Source: Eledone cirrhosa (lineage: Eukaryota > Mollusca > Cephalopoda > Octopoda > Eledonidae). Taken from it: 64,000 nucleotides of DNA. Made by a program: the position numbers and the translations under genes. Positions 37,384 to 48,726 of the stretch are shown piece by piece. The stretch lies in assembly GCA_964016885.1 (NCBI GenBank), contig OZ024744.1, positions 112,493,145-112,557,144 of the forward strand, in the 5' to 3' direction. The stretch's first letter is position 1, and each line of letters starts with the position of its first letter. The notes below the pieces were generated by a model. That model ran no database searches. It was not told the DNA's origin and worked only from the letters and a program-made list of their open reading frames with translations.

Positions 37384-38998
37384 ATACCCCCCCCCCCCAA
37401 CCCGTCTGCCTACCATATAACACACCGTAACCTCTGATCATGTAATCATCTTGCCGAACATATCACCCCAGCACCATCACCATGTCCACAACACACATCG
37501 CCGTACGTCCATAAACGCTTTTCCCCCGCGTTCCCTATGTCACCTTTTAACCGGTATTCGATCCGGTATATATATTTTTGTCCCTCACAACTCCACCACC
37601 ACCACCACAAGACACAACTCCATACTTCATTAACACCGACAACACATACCTCCACTCCCCAACCAACAATAGTGTGTGTGTCTGTGTGTAAGTATTTTAC
37701 TCATACGGGCGTTTTAAGTGTGCGTGCGTGTACGCAAATTTATCTCTATGTGTGTGTGTATGTATGTGAACACATGTATATACATATGTCTATGTGTGTG
37801 TATATATATATATCTGTATATATATCTGTATATATATATATATGTGTATGTGTATGCATATGTGTATGTGTGTGTGTGTGTATATATGTATGTGTATGTA
37901 TGTGTACGTCTACATATATGTATATGGGTAAATCTGACTGTATGTGTAGGTGAGCTCATATATGTGCATGTATGTGTATATGTGCGTATATGTGTGTGTT
38001 GTCGGTACATGTGTGTGTATATATATATATATGTGTATATATATATATGTGTGAGTATACGTGTGTGCGAGTGTGTATGTGTATAGCTTGCATACATGAG
38101 TGTGAGTCCATGTGCCCATACCCATGTGTATGTATGTGTATGCATATATGTAAAACACCTTCTACATTGCCTCTCACCTTCCCCCCATCTCTGTCGTTCG
38201 CCACCCCCACCGATACTCTCCCACTCTCCATATTCGTGACCGCATGCGCGCATGCACATACATGTGTGTACATATACATATGGCTGTGTGTGAGCGTATG
38301 CCGATATGTGTGGGCAAGGATGTGCGTATGTGTCTTATGTTGTGTGTGTTTATACAACAATATATGTGCACATATATACATATATGTGTGAACGTATACG
38401 TATATACAAGGTATCTGTCAGACGAAGAGCGTCTAACTATATATCTATGTAAGGACCTGACGCCACCAATACATCCACCACACCACCAAAAACGCCGCTA
38501 CCATAGACAAAGGCACCACTACCACACCCCCACCCACACGCCAACCCGTCTACTGACAATCCACTAACCTCATACCACAGCCCATCCCACTAAATAACCT
38601 TAACCACCACCATATCTTCACATCCACCCCCACACACTCTACACGCCAAGGCCAACCCACCACCACCACCACACCACAGCCCACCTCATCCACAGACGTC
38701 ACCAACATCTCACCATCACACCCACCCCCACATATACACTACAGGCCAGTACATCGCCTTGATCCTTCCCACCAATCAAAACATCTCATTTTGTCAAACT
38801 CTTGAAACTCTGACTTTACCACATAGCATGTATTTCATTTTCTTATAGCATTTTAAGAGGGTCCGTCGAGCTGCCGATTATTGAGTCGCGTAGGATCGAT
38901 ATAGATCGAACCTTGAGCTGATCAGTGGCGAAACGCGCGTCACCTATCAATAAATGCAATGAAGGAATAATCAATCGTCCTTTTTATCCTTTCTATAT
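37384..38998 (+). mobile_element. Right arm of the large PLE inverted repeat
   Basis: Reverse complement of 34223-35697. It begins at a 12-base C run (37387-37398) and CCCGTCTGCC, passes a GT/AT microsatellite zone (37670-38150) and a CCACC-rich zone, and ends GAAACGCGCGTCACCTATC, then TCAATAAATGCAATGAAGG and a CTTTTTATCC word at about 38990. At the outer end, positions pair as 34223 with 38998. The arm is about 140 bases longer than the left one, mainly in microsatellites. Confidence 0.82.
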
Positions 38999-39204
38999 TT
39001 TACACTCTGTACAGCTCTACACATCATCACAGAAGTGAACCTAAACATCGAGTGCTCACCCGGGTGAACCTGCAGTAACTCCTAGTTACACCCACTGGAT
39101 ATATATATATATATATATATATATAACGAAGGAAAAGTGGTAAGGAACCAGGTGGACCATAACGCACCAAAGTTCTCAATACTTAGGGTAGTAGAGTGGG
39201 TAAT
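38999..39204. other. Flank with (AT)n tract
   Basis: No coding signal. It holds an AT tract at 39098-39125 followed by a sequence that leads into the palindrome at 39205. Confidence 0.4.
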
Positions 39205-39311
39205 AGGAACAAGTAAGACCCCGACGGCTGAGCTCAAGCCGTTTCGACGGCTAATTCAGAATTAGCCGTCGAAACGGCTTGAGCTCAGTCGTCGGGGTCC
39301 TACTTGTTCCT
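39205..39311. repeat. Near-perfect palindrome without loop
   Basis: The centre is at 39258 (CTAATTC A GAATTAG). The arms include GAGCTCAAGCCGTTTCGACG and its complement, extending to GGAACAAGTA. One indel near AAGTAAGACC and one G/A difference separate the arms. Confidence 0.88.
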
Positions 39312-39426
39312 ATATATATATATATACACACATACATAGATACATACATACATACACACATACATACACATATACACACAGACATACATACAAACATACA
39401 CACATACATACATACATATACACACC
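39312..39426. repeat. (AT)n and (CATA/CACA)n microsatellite
   Basis: AT dinucleotides and then ATACATACACAC-type repeats. Relative to the minus-strand LINE that follows, this is where its simple-repeat 3' tail would lie. Confidence 0.92.
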
Positions 39427-41711
39427 TGACGGTGGTGATGACTTCGATATGAAGATATATTAAATCAAAGGTCGGGTCTACTATGTTCTCCCAGCTTTGC
39501 TATCATATCTGGCTGATCCGAGATCGGCAGATCCATCCTCAGCGACCACAGAGGAACGTCTTTGTTTCGCTTTGCTCCACCCTCACCCAACCCTTCCGAG
39601 CTCTCTCCTCCTGGCTTACACGATGGTTTGCCTCGAATGCACCAAGCATTGCGGTCAGTAGACAGGCCGGTCCATTGCTGCGGGTTGACATTAAATGTTT
39701 TCAGGGTTTTCTTGAGCAGAAGACAATGTCTTTATACTGCTTCTTGAGCAGACGACAATGTCTTTATACTGCTTCTTGAGCAGAAGATAATGTCTTTATA
39801 CTGCTTCTTGAGCAGAAGATAATGTCTTTATACTGCTTCTTGAGCAGAAGACAATGTCTTTATACTGCTTCTTGAGCAGACGACAATGTCTTTATACTGC
39901 TTCTTGAGCAGACGACAATGTCTTTATACTGCTTCTTGAGCAGACGACAATGTCTTTATATTGCTTCTTGAGCAGAAGACAATGTCTTTATACTGCTTCT
40001 TGAGCAGACGACAATGTCTTTATACTGCTTCTTGAGCAGAAGACAATGTCTTTATACAGCTTCTTGAGCAGAAGACAATGTCTTTATACTGCTTCTTGAG
40101 CAGAAGACAATGTCTTTATACTGCTTCTTGAGCAGAAGACAATGTCTTTATACTGCTTCTTGAGCAGACGACAATGTCTTTATACTGCTTCTTGAGCACA
40201 CGATAATGTCTTTATACTGCTTCTTGAGCAGACAACAGTGTCTTTATATTGCTTCTTGAGCAGAAGACAATGTCTTTATACTGCTTCTTGAGCAGACGAT
40301 AATGTCTTTATACTGCTTCTTGAGCAGACGATAATGTCTTTATACTGCTTCTTGAGCAGAAGACAATGTCTTTATACTGCTTCTTGAGCAGAAGACAATG
40401 TCTTTATACTGCTTCTTGAGCAGAAGACAATGTCTTTATATTGCTTCTTGAGCAGAAGACAATGTCTTTATATTGCTTCTTGAGCAGAAGACAATGTCTT
40501 TATACTGCTTCTTGAGCAGACGACAATGTCTTTATACTGCTTCTTGAGCAGACGACAATGTCTTTATATTGCTTCTTGAGCAGAAGACAATGTCTTTATA
40601 CTGCTTCTTGAGCAGAAGACAATGTCTTTATACTGCTTCTTGAGCAGACGACAATGTCTTTATACTGCTTCTTGAGCAGAAGACAATGTCTTTATACTGC
40701 TTCTTGAGCAGAAGACAATGTCTTTATACTGCTTCTTGAGCAGAAGACAATGTCTTTATACTGCTTCTTGAGCAGACGACAATGTCTTTATACTGCTTCT
40801 TGAGCAGACGACAATGTCTTTATATTGCTTCTTGAGCAGACGACAATGTCTTTATACTGCTTCTTGAGCAGAAGACAATGTCTTTATACTGCTTCTTGAG
40901 CAGAAGACAATGTCTTTATGTTGCTTCTTGAGCAGAAGACAATGTCTTTATACTGTTTCTTGAGCAGACGACAATGTCTTTATATTGCTTCTTGAGCAGA
41001 AGACAATGTCTTTATATTGCTGCTTGAGCAGACGACAATGTCTTTATACTGCTTCTTGAGCAGCCGACAATGTCTTTATACTGCTTCTTGAGCAGACGAC
41101 AATGTCTTTATATTGCTTCTTGAGCAGAAGACAATGTCTTTATATTGCTTCTTGAGCAGAAGACAATGTCTTTATATTGCTGCTTGAGCAGACGACAATG
41201 TCTTTATACTGCTTCTTGAGCAGACGACAATGTCTTTATACTGCTTCTTGAGCAGACGACAATGTCTTTATACTGCTTCTGGAGCAGAAGATAATGTCTT
41301 TATACTGCTTCTGGAGCAGAAGATAATGTCTTTATACTGCTTCTTGAGCAGAAGACAATGTCTTTATACTGCTTCTTGAGCAGACGACAATGTCTTTATA
41401 CTGCTTCTTGAGCAGAAGACAATGTCTTTATACTGCTTCTTGAGCAGAAGACAATGTCTTTATACTGCTTCTTGAGCAGAAGACAATGTATTTATACTGC
41501 TTCTTGAGCAGAAGACAATGTCTTTATACTGCTTCTTGAGCGAACATATTTTGACTCCAGAAGACAATTCTCCATAGAGCACAATCTTTGGCAGGTGATG
41601 GTCTGCCATTTTGGGGACATGCCCTACATAGTACAGCTGTGTCTTTATAAGAGTGGCCTCGCTATTAGTGGTGTTGGCTATCTCAAGGACCTCTGTGTTC
41701 TTTCTCGTGAA
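39427..41711 (-). pseudogene. LINE C-terminal fragment interrupted by a 32-bp tandem array
   Basis: On the minus strand, the right flank (41711-41545) reads NTEVLEIANTTNSEATLIKT, then YYVGHVPKMADHHLPK, IVLYGELSSG and SLKKQYKD, the C-terminal region typical of many animal LINEs (consensus-like LRWTGHV.RM..R.PK and YGEL). The reading then passes through 1.8 kb of tandem array and resumes in the left flank (39720-39480) as LLKKTLKTFNVNPQQW, then LSTDRNAW, FEANHRVSQEERARKG and a zinc-finger-like FLCGR.GWICRSRI. The two flanks are consecutive parts of one protein, so the array lies inside the gene. Small frame changes are present. The element is 5' truncated at a CATA microsatellite. Confidence 0.8.
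39709..41541. repeat. 32-bp tandem array (about 57 copies)
   Basis: The unit TTCTTGAGCAGAAGACAATG continues TCTTTATACTGC and repeats every 32 bases (for example ACAATG at 39723 and 39755). The main variants are GAAGACAATG, GACGACAATG and GAAGATAATG, and TATACTGC or TATATTGC. On the minus strand each unit encodes KKQYKDIVFCS in one of three cycling frames, the same residues as the LINE frame on its right side. Confidence 0.97.
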
Positions 41712-41727
41712 TACATACATACATACA

Positions 41728-41757
<30 letters not shown>
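41712..41757. repeat. (CATA)n microsatellite
   Basis: About eleven CATA units at the 5' end of the minus-strand LINE fragment. Confidence 0.97.
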
Positions 41758-41758
<1 letters not shown>

Positions 41759-43480
41759 GGATTATTAAGGCTTTATTATTAAGCCAGTCTCACAACCATT
41801 AGTAGCAATTGTTGAACGCCTGACCAAGAACTGGTACACCAATTTGATCCTTAAGGGTGAGAAGGAGCAAATTGAGACTGATACAATACACTAACAGAAA
41901 GGCATATTTCAGGGTGATACCTTATCAGTGCTGCTCTTCGTCCTCTCACTAAACCCACTATCATACCTGCTCACAAAACAAAGTGGTCATGGAAGTTGTA
42001 TGGACCAAATATCAACTATATTAAAAAACAATTGGACTTCATTACACAATTTTTTTGCAGACATCAGAATGAAATTTGGTAAGTCCAAATGTGCATATTT
42101 GACAGTAAAACATGGAAGGGTTGTGTCCTCCTCTGGAAATCTAGAGATGAACGGCCTGACAATACAAACTGTATAGTCAGGTGACAACTACAGATATCTT
42201 GGACAGGATGAGAATGTCAGATATGATGGACCCATAAATAAGGAGAGAACCAGAACTGAATACCCCAGGAGAGTAAAGAAAATATGGTCATCAGAACTAT
42301 CAGTGTACCACAAATACATTCCCCACAATACTTATGCTGTTCCAATCCTAACACTAACATTTGGTCTGCTGAACTGGTCATTGCAAGAACTAAGTGAGAT
42401 GGATGTAAGAACTCGCAAGGTTCTCAGTGTTACTGGAAACTATAACATCAATGGTGATGTGACTATACTATACTTCTCACGCAAGGAAGGTGGGTGGGGT
42501 CTAAAATCCATATTAACATCATACGAGACCCGGATAGTAACACTAAAGCAACATCTTCAATAGAAGAAAAAGGTCAGCAACCATCTTGCCCAGGTCTATG
42601 AGCATGAAGGAAATAATATCATTAGGATAGCGACTGATCTGGAGGAGAGATATGGAATAAGGGATGATATAAATCTCTCTCCCAGGGAAATTGGAAGATC
42701 CTATTCAATGCTCGAACAAGATAAATAATAAACCAATTTACAGAGAAAGTTGTACATGGGTACCTGAGACGAAAAGCACAAACCATAGAGAGGATCAATC
42801 ATTCAAAAAGCCTGGCATAGAGTTCCGACAAATTTATGACATTTGGTAGGGGTTTCTTGTTCCTATTCAATATAGGAACAAGAAACCCCTACCAAATATC
42901 TGCTACACAAAATAGGAGGGCCATCAGTCGACAATAAATGTAGGCTTGTAAAACAAAGATCGAAGATGTTAGCCACATTGTTGCCATCTGTGAAATAATG
43001 TTGTCTCGCTACTACCTCCCCATGAGACACGATGTGATAGCTAGAACCATCTGGAACACACTAAGGAAAACAAAATTATAAACAAATGAGGAGGAATATG
43101 TTGAGATAGATGGCACTAAGGAATACCGGTGGAACCTGAAAATAAAAACTGCCACCAAATTAAAGCACAACCGGCCTAATATTGTTGTTTGGGACCACAC
43201 ATTGAAAATGTGTTCTGTTGTGGAGATCAGCTGCCCACTTGATGTCAAAGTTGTAAGAAAAATACAAGAGAAGGAGGATATCTACGGGCCATTGATGAGG
43301 AGTTTGCAGATCCAGTTTCCAAAAAGTTGCAAAACATTCTTACAATTCAAGGGATAACAATTTCTTTTCTTTTACAACCTTGCCACCAGGAAGGTGGCCA
43401 GTCAAAAATGTACTCGAAATGAAGAAAAAGAGAAAATATACACTGCAGTGCATAATTCAGAGACCATCCCAATAATTTTA
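41758..43480 (+). pseudogene. Non-LTR retrotransposon with RT C-terminal half and restriction-like endonuclease
   Basis: The plus strand reads LVAIVERLTKNWYTNLIL, then GIFQGDTLSVLLFVLSLNPL (41905-41957), then MKFGKSKCAYLTV (the segment with the catalytic YMDD appears deleted or shifted). NYRYLGQDENVRYDG follows at 42186-42230, then EYPRRVKKIW, LTLTFGLLNWSLQE, MDVRTRKVLSVTGN and SRKEGGWGLKSI. The endonuclease region (43150-43320) has KHNRPNIVVWDHT, EISCPLDV and KEDIYGPLMRSLQ; the usual RPD appears as RPN, a likely loss of a catalytic Asp. Several stops and frameshifts are present. It is a paralogue of the element next to the satellite and contains the block homologous to the satellite monomer. 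A perfect 26-bp hairpin sits at 42841-42897. Confidence 0.82.
42841..42897. repeat. 26-bp perfect hairpin inside the retrotransposon
   Basis: ATTTGGTAGGGGTTTCTTG and the bases after it (42841-42866) pair with 42872-42897 across a 5-base loop. It interrupts the element between the RT C-terminus and the endonuclease. Confidence 0.9.
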
Positions 43481-43552
43481 TTAGGTTAGGTTAATATTGA
43501 ACAAGGGACAATTTATATATAAATTTCTGCGATTCTGTCACAACACGTAAAT

Positions 43553-43903
43553 AGAGAAGAGTAGTTTGACTACCTCATACTACTCCTCTCTCTTTATATC
43601 TGCTGCCTGTGTACAATACATAAAGAGAGAGGAGCAGTTTCACTACCTCATACTACTCCTCTCTCTTTATGTCTGCTGCCTGTGTACAATACATAAAGAG
43701 AGAGGAGCAGTTTCACTACCTCATACTACTCCTCTCTCTTTACGTCTGCTGCCTGTGTACAACATGTAAAGAGAGAGGAGCAGTTTCACTACCTCATACT
43801 ACTCCTCTCTCTTTATATCTGCTGCCTGTGTACAATACATAAAGAGAGAGGAGCGGTTTCACTACCTCATACTACTCCTCTCTCTTTATATCTGCTGCCT
43901 GTG
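43553..43903. repeat. 73-bp tandem repeat (about 4.8 copies) with internal hairpin
   Basis: Units recur at 73-base spacing (GAGCAG at 43632, 43705 and 43778; GAGCGG at 43851). Each contains AAAGAGAGAGGAG and CTCCTCTCTCTTT, a 13-bp stem around a loop with TTTCACTACCTC. Confidence 0.95.
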
Positions 43904-44230
43904 TGAATGTATGTGTGTGTAAAAAGAAGGAAGGGGGTGGTGAAAAATATATAGCAAAATAGTGGTTGGCGTTCCATTTGTTATGCTGTGTATGTATGTG
44001 TGTGTTTGTGAGATTGTATGTGTGTGTTTGTGTAAATGTATGTGTGTGTTTATGTGAATGTATGTGTATGTTTGTGTAGATGTATGTATGTGTTTGTGTG
44101 AATGTATGTGTGTGTGCTTATATAAATGAATGTGTGTTTTTTGTGTGAATGTGTGTGTGTTTGTGTAAATATATGTGTGTGTTTGTGTGAATGTATGTCT
44201 GAGTGTGTAAGTGTGCCTGGGTTTGCACGT
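43904..44230. repeat. GT-rich variable minisatellite
   Basis: Loose repeats of about 22 bases of the type AATGTATGTGTGTGTTTGTG, with substitutions. Confidence 0.9.
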
Positions 44231-44363
44231 TTATATTTATATACTCATACATATAAATGTATGTATATACACATACACACACGCATGTACACATACACAT
44301 CAGCGTGTTGAAAAAAAAATCCTAGTTATTATATAAAAATAGTATATTATTACAAACAAACAA

Positions 44364-44555
44364 AGAGGGCGGTGGATTGGCAGTATCGGTAGAGTCGGAG
44401 GCCATGCTTTGCAGCATAGAGTTACGGCCCTTTATGGTCTGAGTTCAAATCCCGCCGAGGTTAACTTTGCCTTTCATCCTTACGGGGTGAATAAAATAAA
44501 GTACCAATAATACACTGGGATAATTGCTGGCCTTGTGCCAAAAGTAGAAACAATT
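44364..44555 (+). mobile_element. tRNA-derived SINE with clear target-site duplication
   Basis: A full-length copy starting near AGAGGGCGGTGGATTGG and ending GTAGAAACAATT. It is flanked by identical 15-base copies of ATTACAAACAAACAA (44349-44363 and 44556-44570), a target-site duplication showing a relatively recent insertion. The site is in the 3' region of the Tc1-like transposon. Confidence 0.95.
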
Positions 44556-44579
44556 ATTACAAACAAACAACACAAAGCA

Positions 44580-45502
44580 TTATGCTACAAATTGTCTATT
44601 CTAACTTAGTATTTTGTTTGATGACCTTTAGCAGCAATTGCTGAAAGGCATTGATTCCACCAAAGATGTACAATATCCAGGAGTGTTGTGTCCATACAGT
44701 AAGAATTGTAAATCAGTAATTGAGCTGGGATTTAGCTTGGTAAATTTGTCTTCTTTATTCAATTTCCAACAGTTTTCAATTGGGTTTAAGTCAGGACTTG
44801 AACATGGCCAAGGTGCCATCACCTCAATACCAGATTTTCGGAAAAATTGGTTAATGGCTTTTGCCCTATGGCAAGGACCGCCATCTTCTTGATATATCTT
44901 GCAACCATGCCCCTTCGTCCATAATGGGACTTTTTCTCGTATGATTTCCAAATACATGATTGTATTTACAGTCTTCCCTGACTTCTGGTCAGTGCAGCTC
45001 ATCCCTTTATACTTATTAATCCCCAGACCAACAATGATTGTGATTGTTTAACTGTTGGTTCAACATAAAGATAATTATAACTCTGTCCAGCTGGTCTTCT
45101 TACATGGTGATTATAAGGGACAAGTTGTATAATTAATGTTTCATCACTAAACATTACCTCACCATATTGAGCAGAAGTCCAGAGATGATAAGTGTTACAG
45201 AACAACAGACGGTCATTGATGTTTTTTATTTGAAAGTTGAGGCTTGGCAGCTGGCTTAAAAGCCCGAAGGTTAAAGTCCTTAACACAGTTTCGCCGGATA
45301 TTAGACGATATGTTTGTGTCCAGAGGAAGTTGGGTTTGGATATATGAGTTAGAAGCAGTTTGATTTGACATTGAAAGTCGACGTACCATGTGATCTGTTT
45401 GAATATCTATCTTGTGTGGTCTTCCATGCCGCTTGATTGGATTAAGAGTGTCTGTTGTTGCATTACATGCAAGTGTTTTTTGAACACCAGTCTTAGATAC
45501 AC
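44580..45502 (-). pseudogene. Tc1/mariner-like transposase (C-terminal part, split by LTR element)
   Basis: Minus strand. Just below the LTR edge comes HSKGVSKTGVQKTLACNATT and KRHGRPHKI (DNA-binding helix-turn-helix and linker), then TASNSYIQTQL and VMFSDETL (first catalytic Asp). VWGLISIKG and CKIYQEDGGPCHRAKA (second Asp) follow, then PWPCSSPDLNPIENCW (catalytic Glu). There are 35 residues between the second Asp and the Glu, where Tc1 usually has 34. One frameshift is visible at about 45000. The N-terminal codons lie on the other side of the Gypsy insertion at about 51003-51070. It is inactive. Confidence 0.88.
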
Positions 45503-45867
45503 CTTTAGAATGGGTGGTATTAGTAAACAGATTTGTGTTACAATTGTACAAAGAATAAGAATAGCAGTGTGTGTTTATACTGGTTTACTTCATAGAAGTG
45601 AATAATGAAATGTACGTATATTTTACCATTCATAGTGAGGAGGCTGGAGTCTCCTTAGGCTGTTGGTGAGTTGAGGATTTGCTCTGCATTCTGGTGCGTT
45701 GTGTCAAAGAGAGAGAGAGTTGATCTTTCAGCCTCTTACTTATAGTGGCCAAGAGGACGTAACTCCTTTTACCTCCTGTAGGTGACACCAGAGGTCACTA
45801 TCGTCACAAAGGGACGCAACTCTTATTTTAGTTCTGATGTCCACCGCAAGGGGGTGGGGGCGCTACA
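45503..45867 (-). mobile_element. 3' LTR of a Ty3/Gypsy retrotransposon
   Basis: 365 bases sharing nearly the whole length with 50618-51002 (both from CTTTAGAATGGGTGG to GCTACA on plus). Read on the element's strand it begins TGTAGC. It differs from its partner by scattered substitutions and lacks about 20 bases present there (near 50818). The exact left boundary is uncertain: the canonical TG..CA end would put it at 45511, but the match extends 8 bases further. No clean target duplication was found. Confidence 0.9.
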
Positions 45868-45882
45868 GTACCTTCCTCCAGA
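45868..45882 (-). promoter_or_regulatory. Polypurine tract of the Gypsy element
   Basis: On the minus strand GGAGGAAGGTAC directly precedes the LTR start TGTAGC, the expected position of the plus-strand DNA primer. Confidence 0.7.
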
Positions 45883-46017
45883 CGATAGGCGAAAAGCCCG
45901 AAGGTAACTGTAGCGAATCCACAAGCATGGGATCCAATCACAGGCATGAAAGAGTAACAAAAATTCAAAAAGTACATGCATACATAGTTCAATGAAAAAG
46001 CAAACAAAAAGGCTCTA

Positions 46018-46115
46018 GTGGCCAGTTCATATAAAAGAAAGTTTGGCAGAATTTTGTTGGGCCACTGGCCAGTTCATATGAAAAAAGTTTGGCAGAATCT
46101 TTTGGGCCAGTGGAC
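46018..46115. repeat. Tandem duplication of about 46 bp at the end of the integrase frame
   Basis: TGGCCAGTTCATATAAAAG (46019) and TGGCCAGTTCATATGAAAA (46065) begin two copies of a segment that continues GTTTGGCAGAAT and ends in a GGGCC word. It duplicates the C-terminal codons and stop of the integrase. Confidence 0.8.
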
Positions 46116-47417
46116 TCTTCGACCGGAACGGGTCATGGTCTTGTATCTAGGTGAAGGTGGGGCAGAAGGAGCAGGTGTGTGTGCGAAGGAGAAAGATGGG
46201 GGCATTTGTGGCTCAGGTGTGTGAGCATCTGTGTGGGCCCTCTTAAGTCTATCGATAGAAACCGTCTCTCTGAAACCCCCAATGTCTACTGTGAAATGTT
46301 TATCAGTTTGGGCTAATACATGGTAGGGTCCAGAGTACGGCTGTGTGAGAGGAGGTCTCACAGCATCGTTCCTCACGAACACGTGGGTCCACGAGGCAAT
46401 ATCCCTCGGGACTGCAGTTTTTACAGTTTGTTTCCTCGTGTCCATCGGCGGCAGGTCCTGGAAATACGATGGCAGACGGGATACGTAGGAAATCGGATCT
46501 TGTGTAGCAAGATCGACAGGAGCAAGCATTTGCCCAGGCAACGCTAGAGGAGCACCATACAATAATTCGGCCGGGGAGAACCCAAGGTCCACCTTTGTTG
46601 ATGACCGGATCCCCAACAACACAATAGAGTCGGGAGAAGTCCGTAGAGCGGCTTTTAGTTGTCGGTGGAAACGCTCCACCATTCCGTTAGATGCAGGATG
46701 ATATAAAGTTGTTCGGATGCGTTTAGCACCCTTGATCTTCGTTAATTCATAGAAGAGATTCGATTCAAACTGCCTTCCACGGTCCGTTGTAATCGTGGTT
46801 GGCACTCCAAAGCGGGCAATCCATCCTGATACTAGGGCACGCGCTGTCGTTTCAGCAGTGATGTCTTTCAAGGGGATGGCTTCAGGCCATCGTGAAAAAC
46901 GATCAATAACAGTCAATAGATAAGTATGACCACCACTGACTGGCCAAGGTCCCACGATGTCCACATGAATGTGCCGGAAACGGGCGTCCGGTGTACTGTA
47001 AGTAACAAGCGGAGCCTTAACGTGTTTATGGATTTTCGATTTCTGGCAAGTGATGCAGGAACGGCACCAAGCAGTAATATCGTGCCTCATATTTGGCCAG
47101 AAGAATCTGGCTGTTATGAGCTTTACTGTGGCAGAAGATCCTGGGTGGGAAATGCTGTGTAAAGCAAGAAACACATTACAACAATGGTTTAGCGGGACGA
47201 ATGGTTTCGGTGAATCCAAGGAAACATCGCAGAGAATCTGTCCGTCTGTGCTGGGCAATGACACGTATTTCAAATTACTCGTCGCAAATTCGGCTGATGT
47301 AATATCCAACGATTCCAGTGCAGGCTGGTCTGCTGCCAAGTGATTTAAATCGACGTCGTAGGATGACGCAATCGAACTGATCGGCAATCGAGACAGGGCG
47401 TCAGCCGCTATGTTCAA
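46074..47417 (-). CDS. pol: Gypsy pol: integrase
   Basis: 447 codons on the minus strand. [11 protein letters not shown] at the start is the RNase H/integrase hinge. A zinc-binding H/H/C/C region follows (LHSISHPG to WCRSCITCQ). The catalytic core has HVDIVGPWP (Asp), [10 protein letters not shown] (Asp) and NGMVERFHR (Glu), a DDE integrase. FSPAELLYG and a C-terminal tail with YSGPYHVL and RLKRAH follow, ending in proline-rich sequence and [12 protein letters not shown], normal for Ty3/Gypsy. The frame is open. It overlaps the RT frame by 17 bases in a different frame; the [15 protein letters not shown] linker straddles the break, so the element probably lost one base rather than using programmed frameshifting. 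The enzyme inserts cDNA into the genome. Confidence 0.93.
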   Translation of the reverse strand: MNIAADALSRLPISSIASSYDVDLNHLAADQPALESLDITSAEFATSNLKYVSLPSTDGQILCDVSLDSPKPFVPLNHCCNVFLALHSISHPGSSATVKLITARFFWPNMRHDITAWCRSCITCQKSKIHKHVKAPLVTYSTPDARFRHIHVDIVGPWPVSGGHTYLLTVIDRFSRWPEAIPLKDITAETTARALVSGWIARFGVPTTITTDRGRQFESNLFYELTKIKGAKRIRTTLYHPASNGMVERFHRQLKAALRTSPDSIVLLGIRSSTKVDLGFSPAELLYGAPLALPGQMLAPVDLATQDPISYVSRLPSYFQDLPPMDTRKQTVKTAVPRDIASWTHVFVRNDAVRPPLTQPYSGPYHVLAQTDKHFTVDIGGFRETVSIDRLKRAHTDAHTPEPQMPPSFSFAHTPAPSAPPSPRYKTMTRSGRRVHWPKRFCQTFFI

Positions 47418-48726
47418 TGAGCCTGGAATGTGTTGGATGTCGTTTGGGAATTGCGAGATGCCTTGTTTCTCTGGGCGAGTACTTGTCGGACTTTGCCCTT
47501 AAAGCGAAGGTCAAAGGTTTATGGTCAGTATAGATTGTAAAATACATTCCTTCGAGCATATGTGAAAAATGTTTCACGGAAAGGTAGATGGCTAACAGCT
47601 TCCGACCAAAGGTGCTGTAGCGAGTTTCTGCAGGCTTCAGCTTCCTGGAGAAAAATTCCAATGGTTGTTGGTGATCGTCACTACTCTGTTGTAAGACTGC
47701 ATCCACTGCAATATCCGACGCATCAACAGAAAGCGAAAGCTTGGCATTGGACACTGGGTGGACCAGCAAAGATGCACTAGCCAAAGCTGATTTAGCTTTT
47801 TGAAAATCCTCGAGCTGAGTCTGAGTCAAAGAGATTTCTTTGTTCTTCTTGCGGCAATTTTTCAGAATCTCAGTAAGAGAGAAGAGTAGATTAGCACAAT
47901 GCGGAACAAAACGTCTATAGAAATTTATCAGTCCTAGGAATTGTCGCAACTGACGAAGTGAGGTCGGCGGAGGCAAATCTTCTATAGCCTGAACTCGTTG
48001 ATGGAGGGGTCGAATACCCTCGGAGTCAATGACATGACCTAAAAAATTCAGTGATTCCGCACCAAAAACACATTTTGTGGGATTTATTTGAACACTGTAA
48101 TCCTTCAGTCGACAAAACAAAAGATTCAAATGACGTATGTGTTCTTCTCTGGAGGAACTAGCAATAAGCAGATCATCAATATAAGTGTAGACGAAGTCTA
48201 AACCACGAGGGACCTCATCCATGAACCGTTGAAAGGTGCTAGCAGCATTCCTAAGACTGAAAGGCATGGTAAGAAATTCGAATGATCCAAATGAAGTCGT
48301 AATGGCCGTTTTTCGGAAATCTTCTTTCTTGACAGGAATCTGATGATAAGCTCGCACCAAATCGAGCTTTGAGAAAACTTTACATCCCTGCAACGACGAT
48401 GCAAAATTTTGCAGGTGTGGAATAGGATATCTATCCAGGACAGTTATAGCATTTAACTTCCTATAATCCCCAGTGGGTCTCCAGTCGCCAGAAGTCTTGG
48501 GTACCATGTGTAACGGAGAAGCCCAAGGGCTCGTAGACGGGCGAATTATGCCTAGCTGTAGCATATGATCGAACTCGGACCGTGCTACCTTCAATTTGTC
48601 CGCAGGCAAGCGGCGAGGACGGGAAAACACTGGAGCACCAGTAGTGGAGATGAAATGTGCGGTTGAGTGAGTCGGTTCGACAACTCGAAAATTTCCCTGA
48701 GTAAGCTGTGGGAAAGAATTCAACAA
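47401..48726 (-). CDS. pol: Gypsy pol: reverse transcriptase and RNase H
   Basis: 441 codons on the minus strand. RT blocks in order: [50 protein letters not shown] (the usual C of WRPCGDYR is T); [16 protein letters not shown] (first Asp); [20 protein letters not shown] (usually PFGLKNA); [11 protein letters not shown] (catalytic YIDD); and [12 protein letters not shown]. The connection and RNase H follow: [18 protein letters not shown] and [11 protein letters not shown]. The frame slips about 35 residues from the end (see the integrase entry). The real frame probably starts upstream in protease. It copies element RNA to DNA. Confidence 0.93.
   Translation of the reverse strand: MLNSFPQLTQGNFRVVEPTHSTAHFISTTGAPVFSRPRRLPADKLKVARSEFDHMLQLGIIRPSTSPWASPLHMVPKTSGDWRPTGDYRKLNAITVLDRYPIPHLQNFASSLQGCKVFSKLDLVRAYHQIPVKKEDFRKTAITTSFGSFEFLTMPFSLRNAASTFQRFMDEVPRGLDFVYTYIDDLLIASSSREEHIRHLNLLFCRLKDYSVQINPTKCVFGAESLNFLGHVIDSEGIRPLHQRVQAIEDLPPPTSLRQLRQFLGLINFYRRFVPHCANLLFSLTEILKNCRKKNKEISLTQTQLEDFQKAKSALASASLLVHPVSNAKLSLSVDASDIAVDAVLQQSSDDHQQPLEFFSRKLKPAETRYSTFGRKLLAIYLSVKHFSHMLEGMYFTIYTDHKPLTFALRAKSDKYSPRETRHLAIPKRHPTHSRLIEHSG

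Noticed and set aside
39205..39311. Hammerhead ribozyme around CGAAAC in the palindrome
   Set aside because: There is no CTGATGA upstream and no GTC at the right place; only the GAAA word matches.
47401..47417. Programmed frameshift between RT and integrase
   Set aside because: The break falls between RNase H and integrase and splits a conserved linker, with no slippery sequence or structure seen; a simple indel is likelier.
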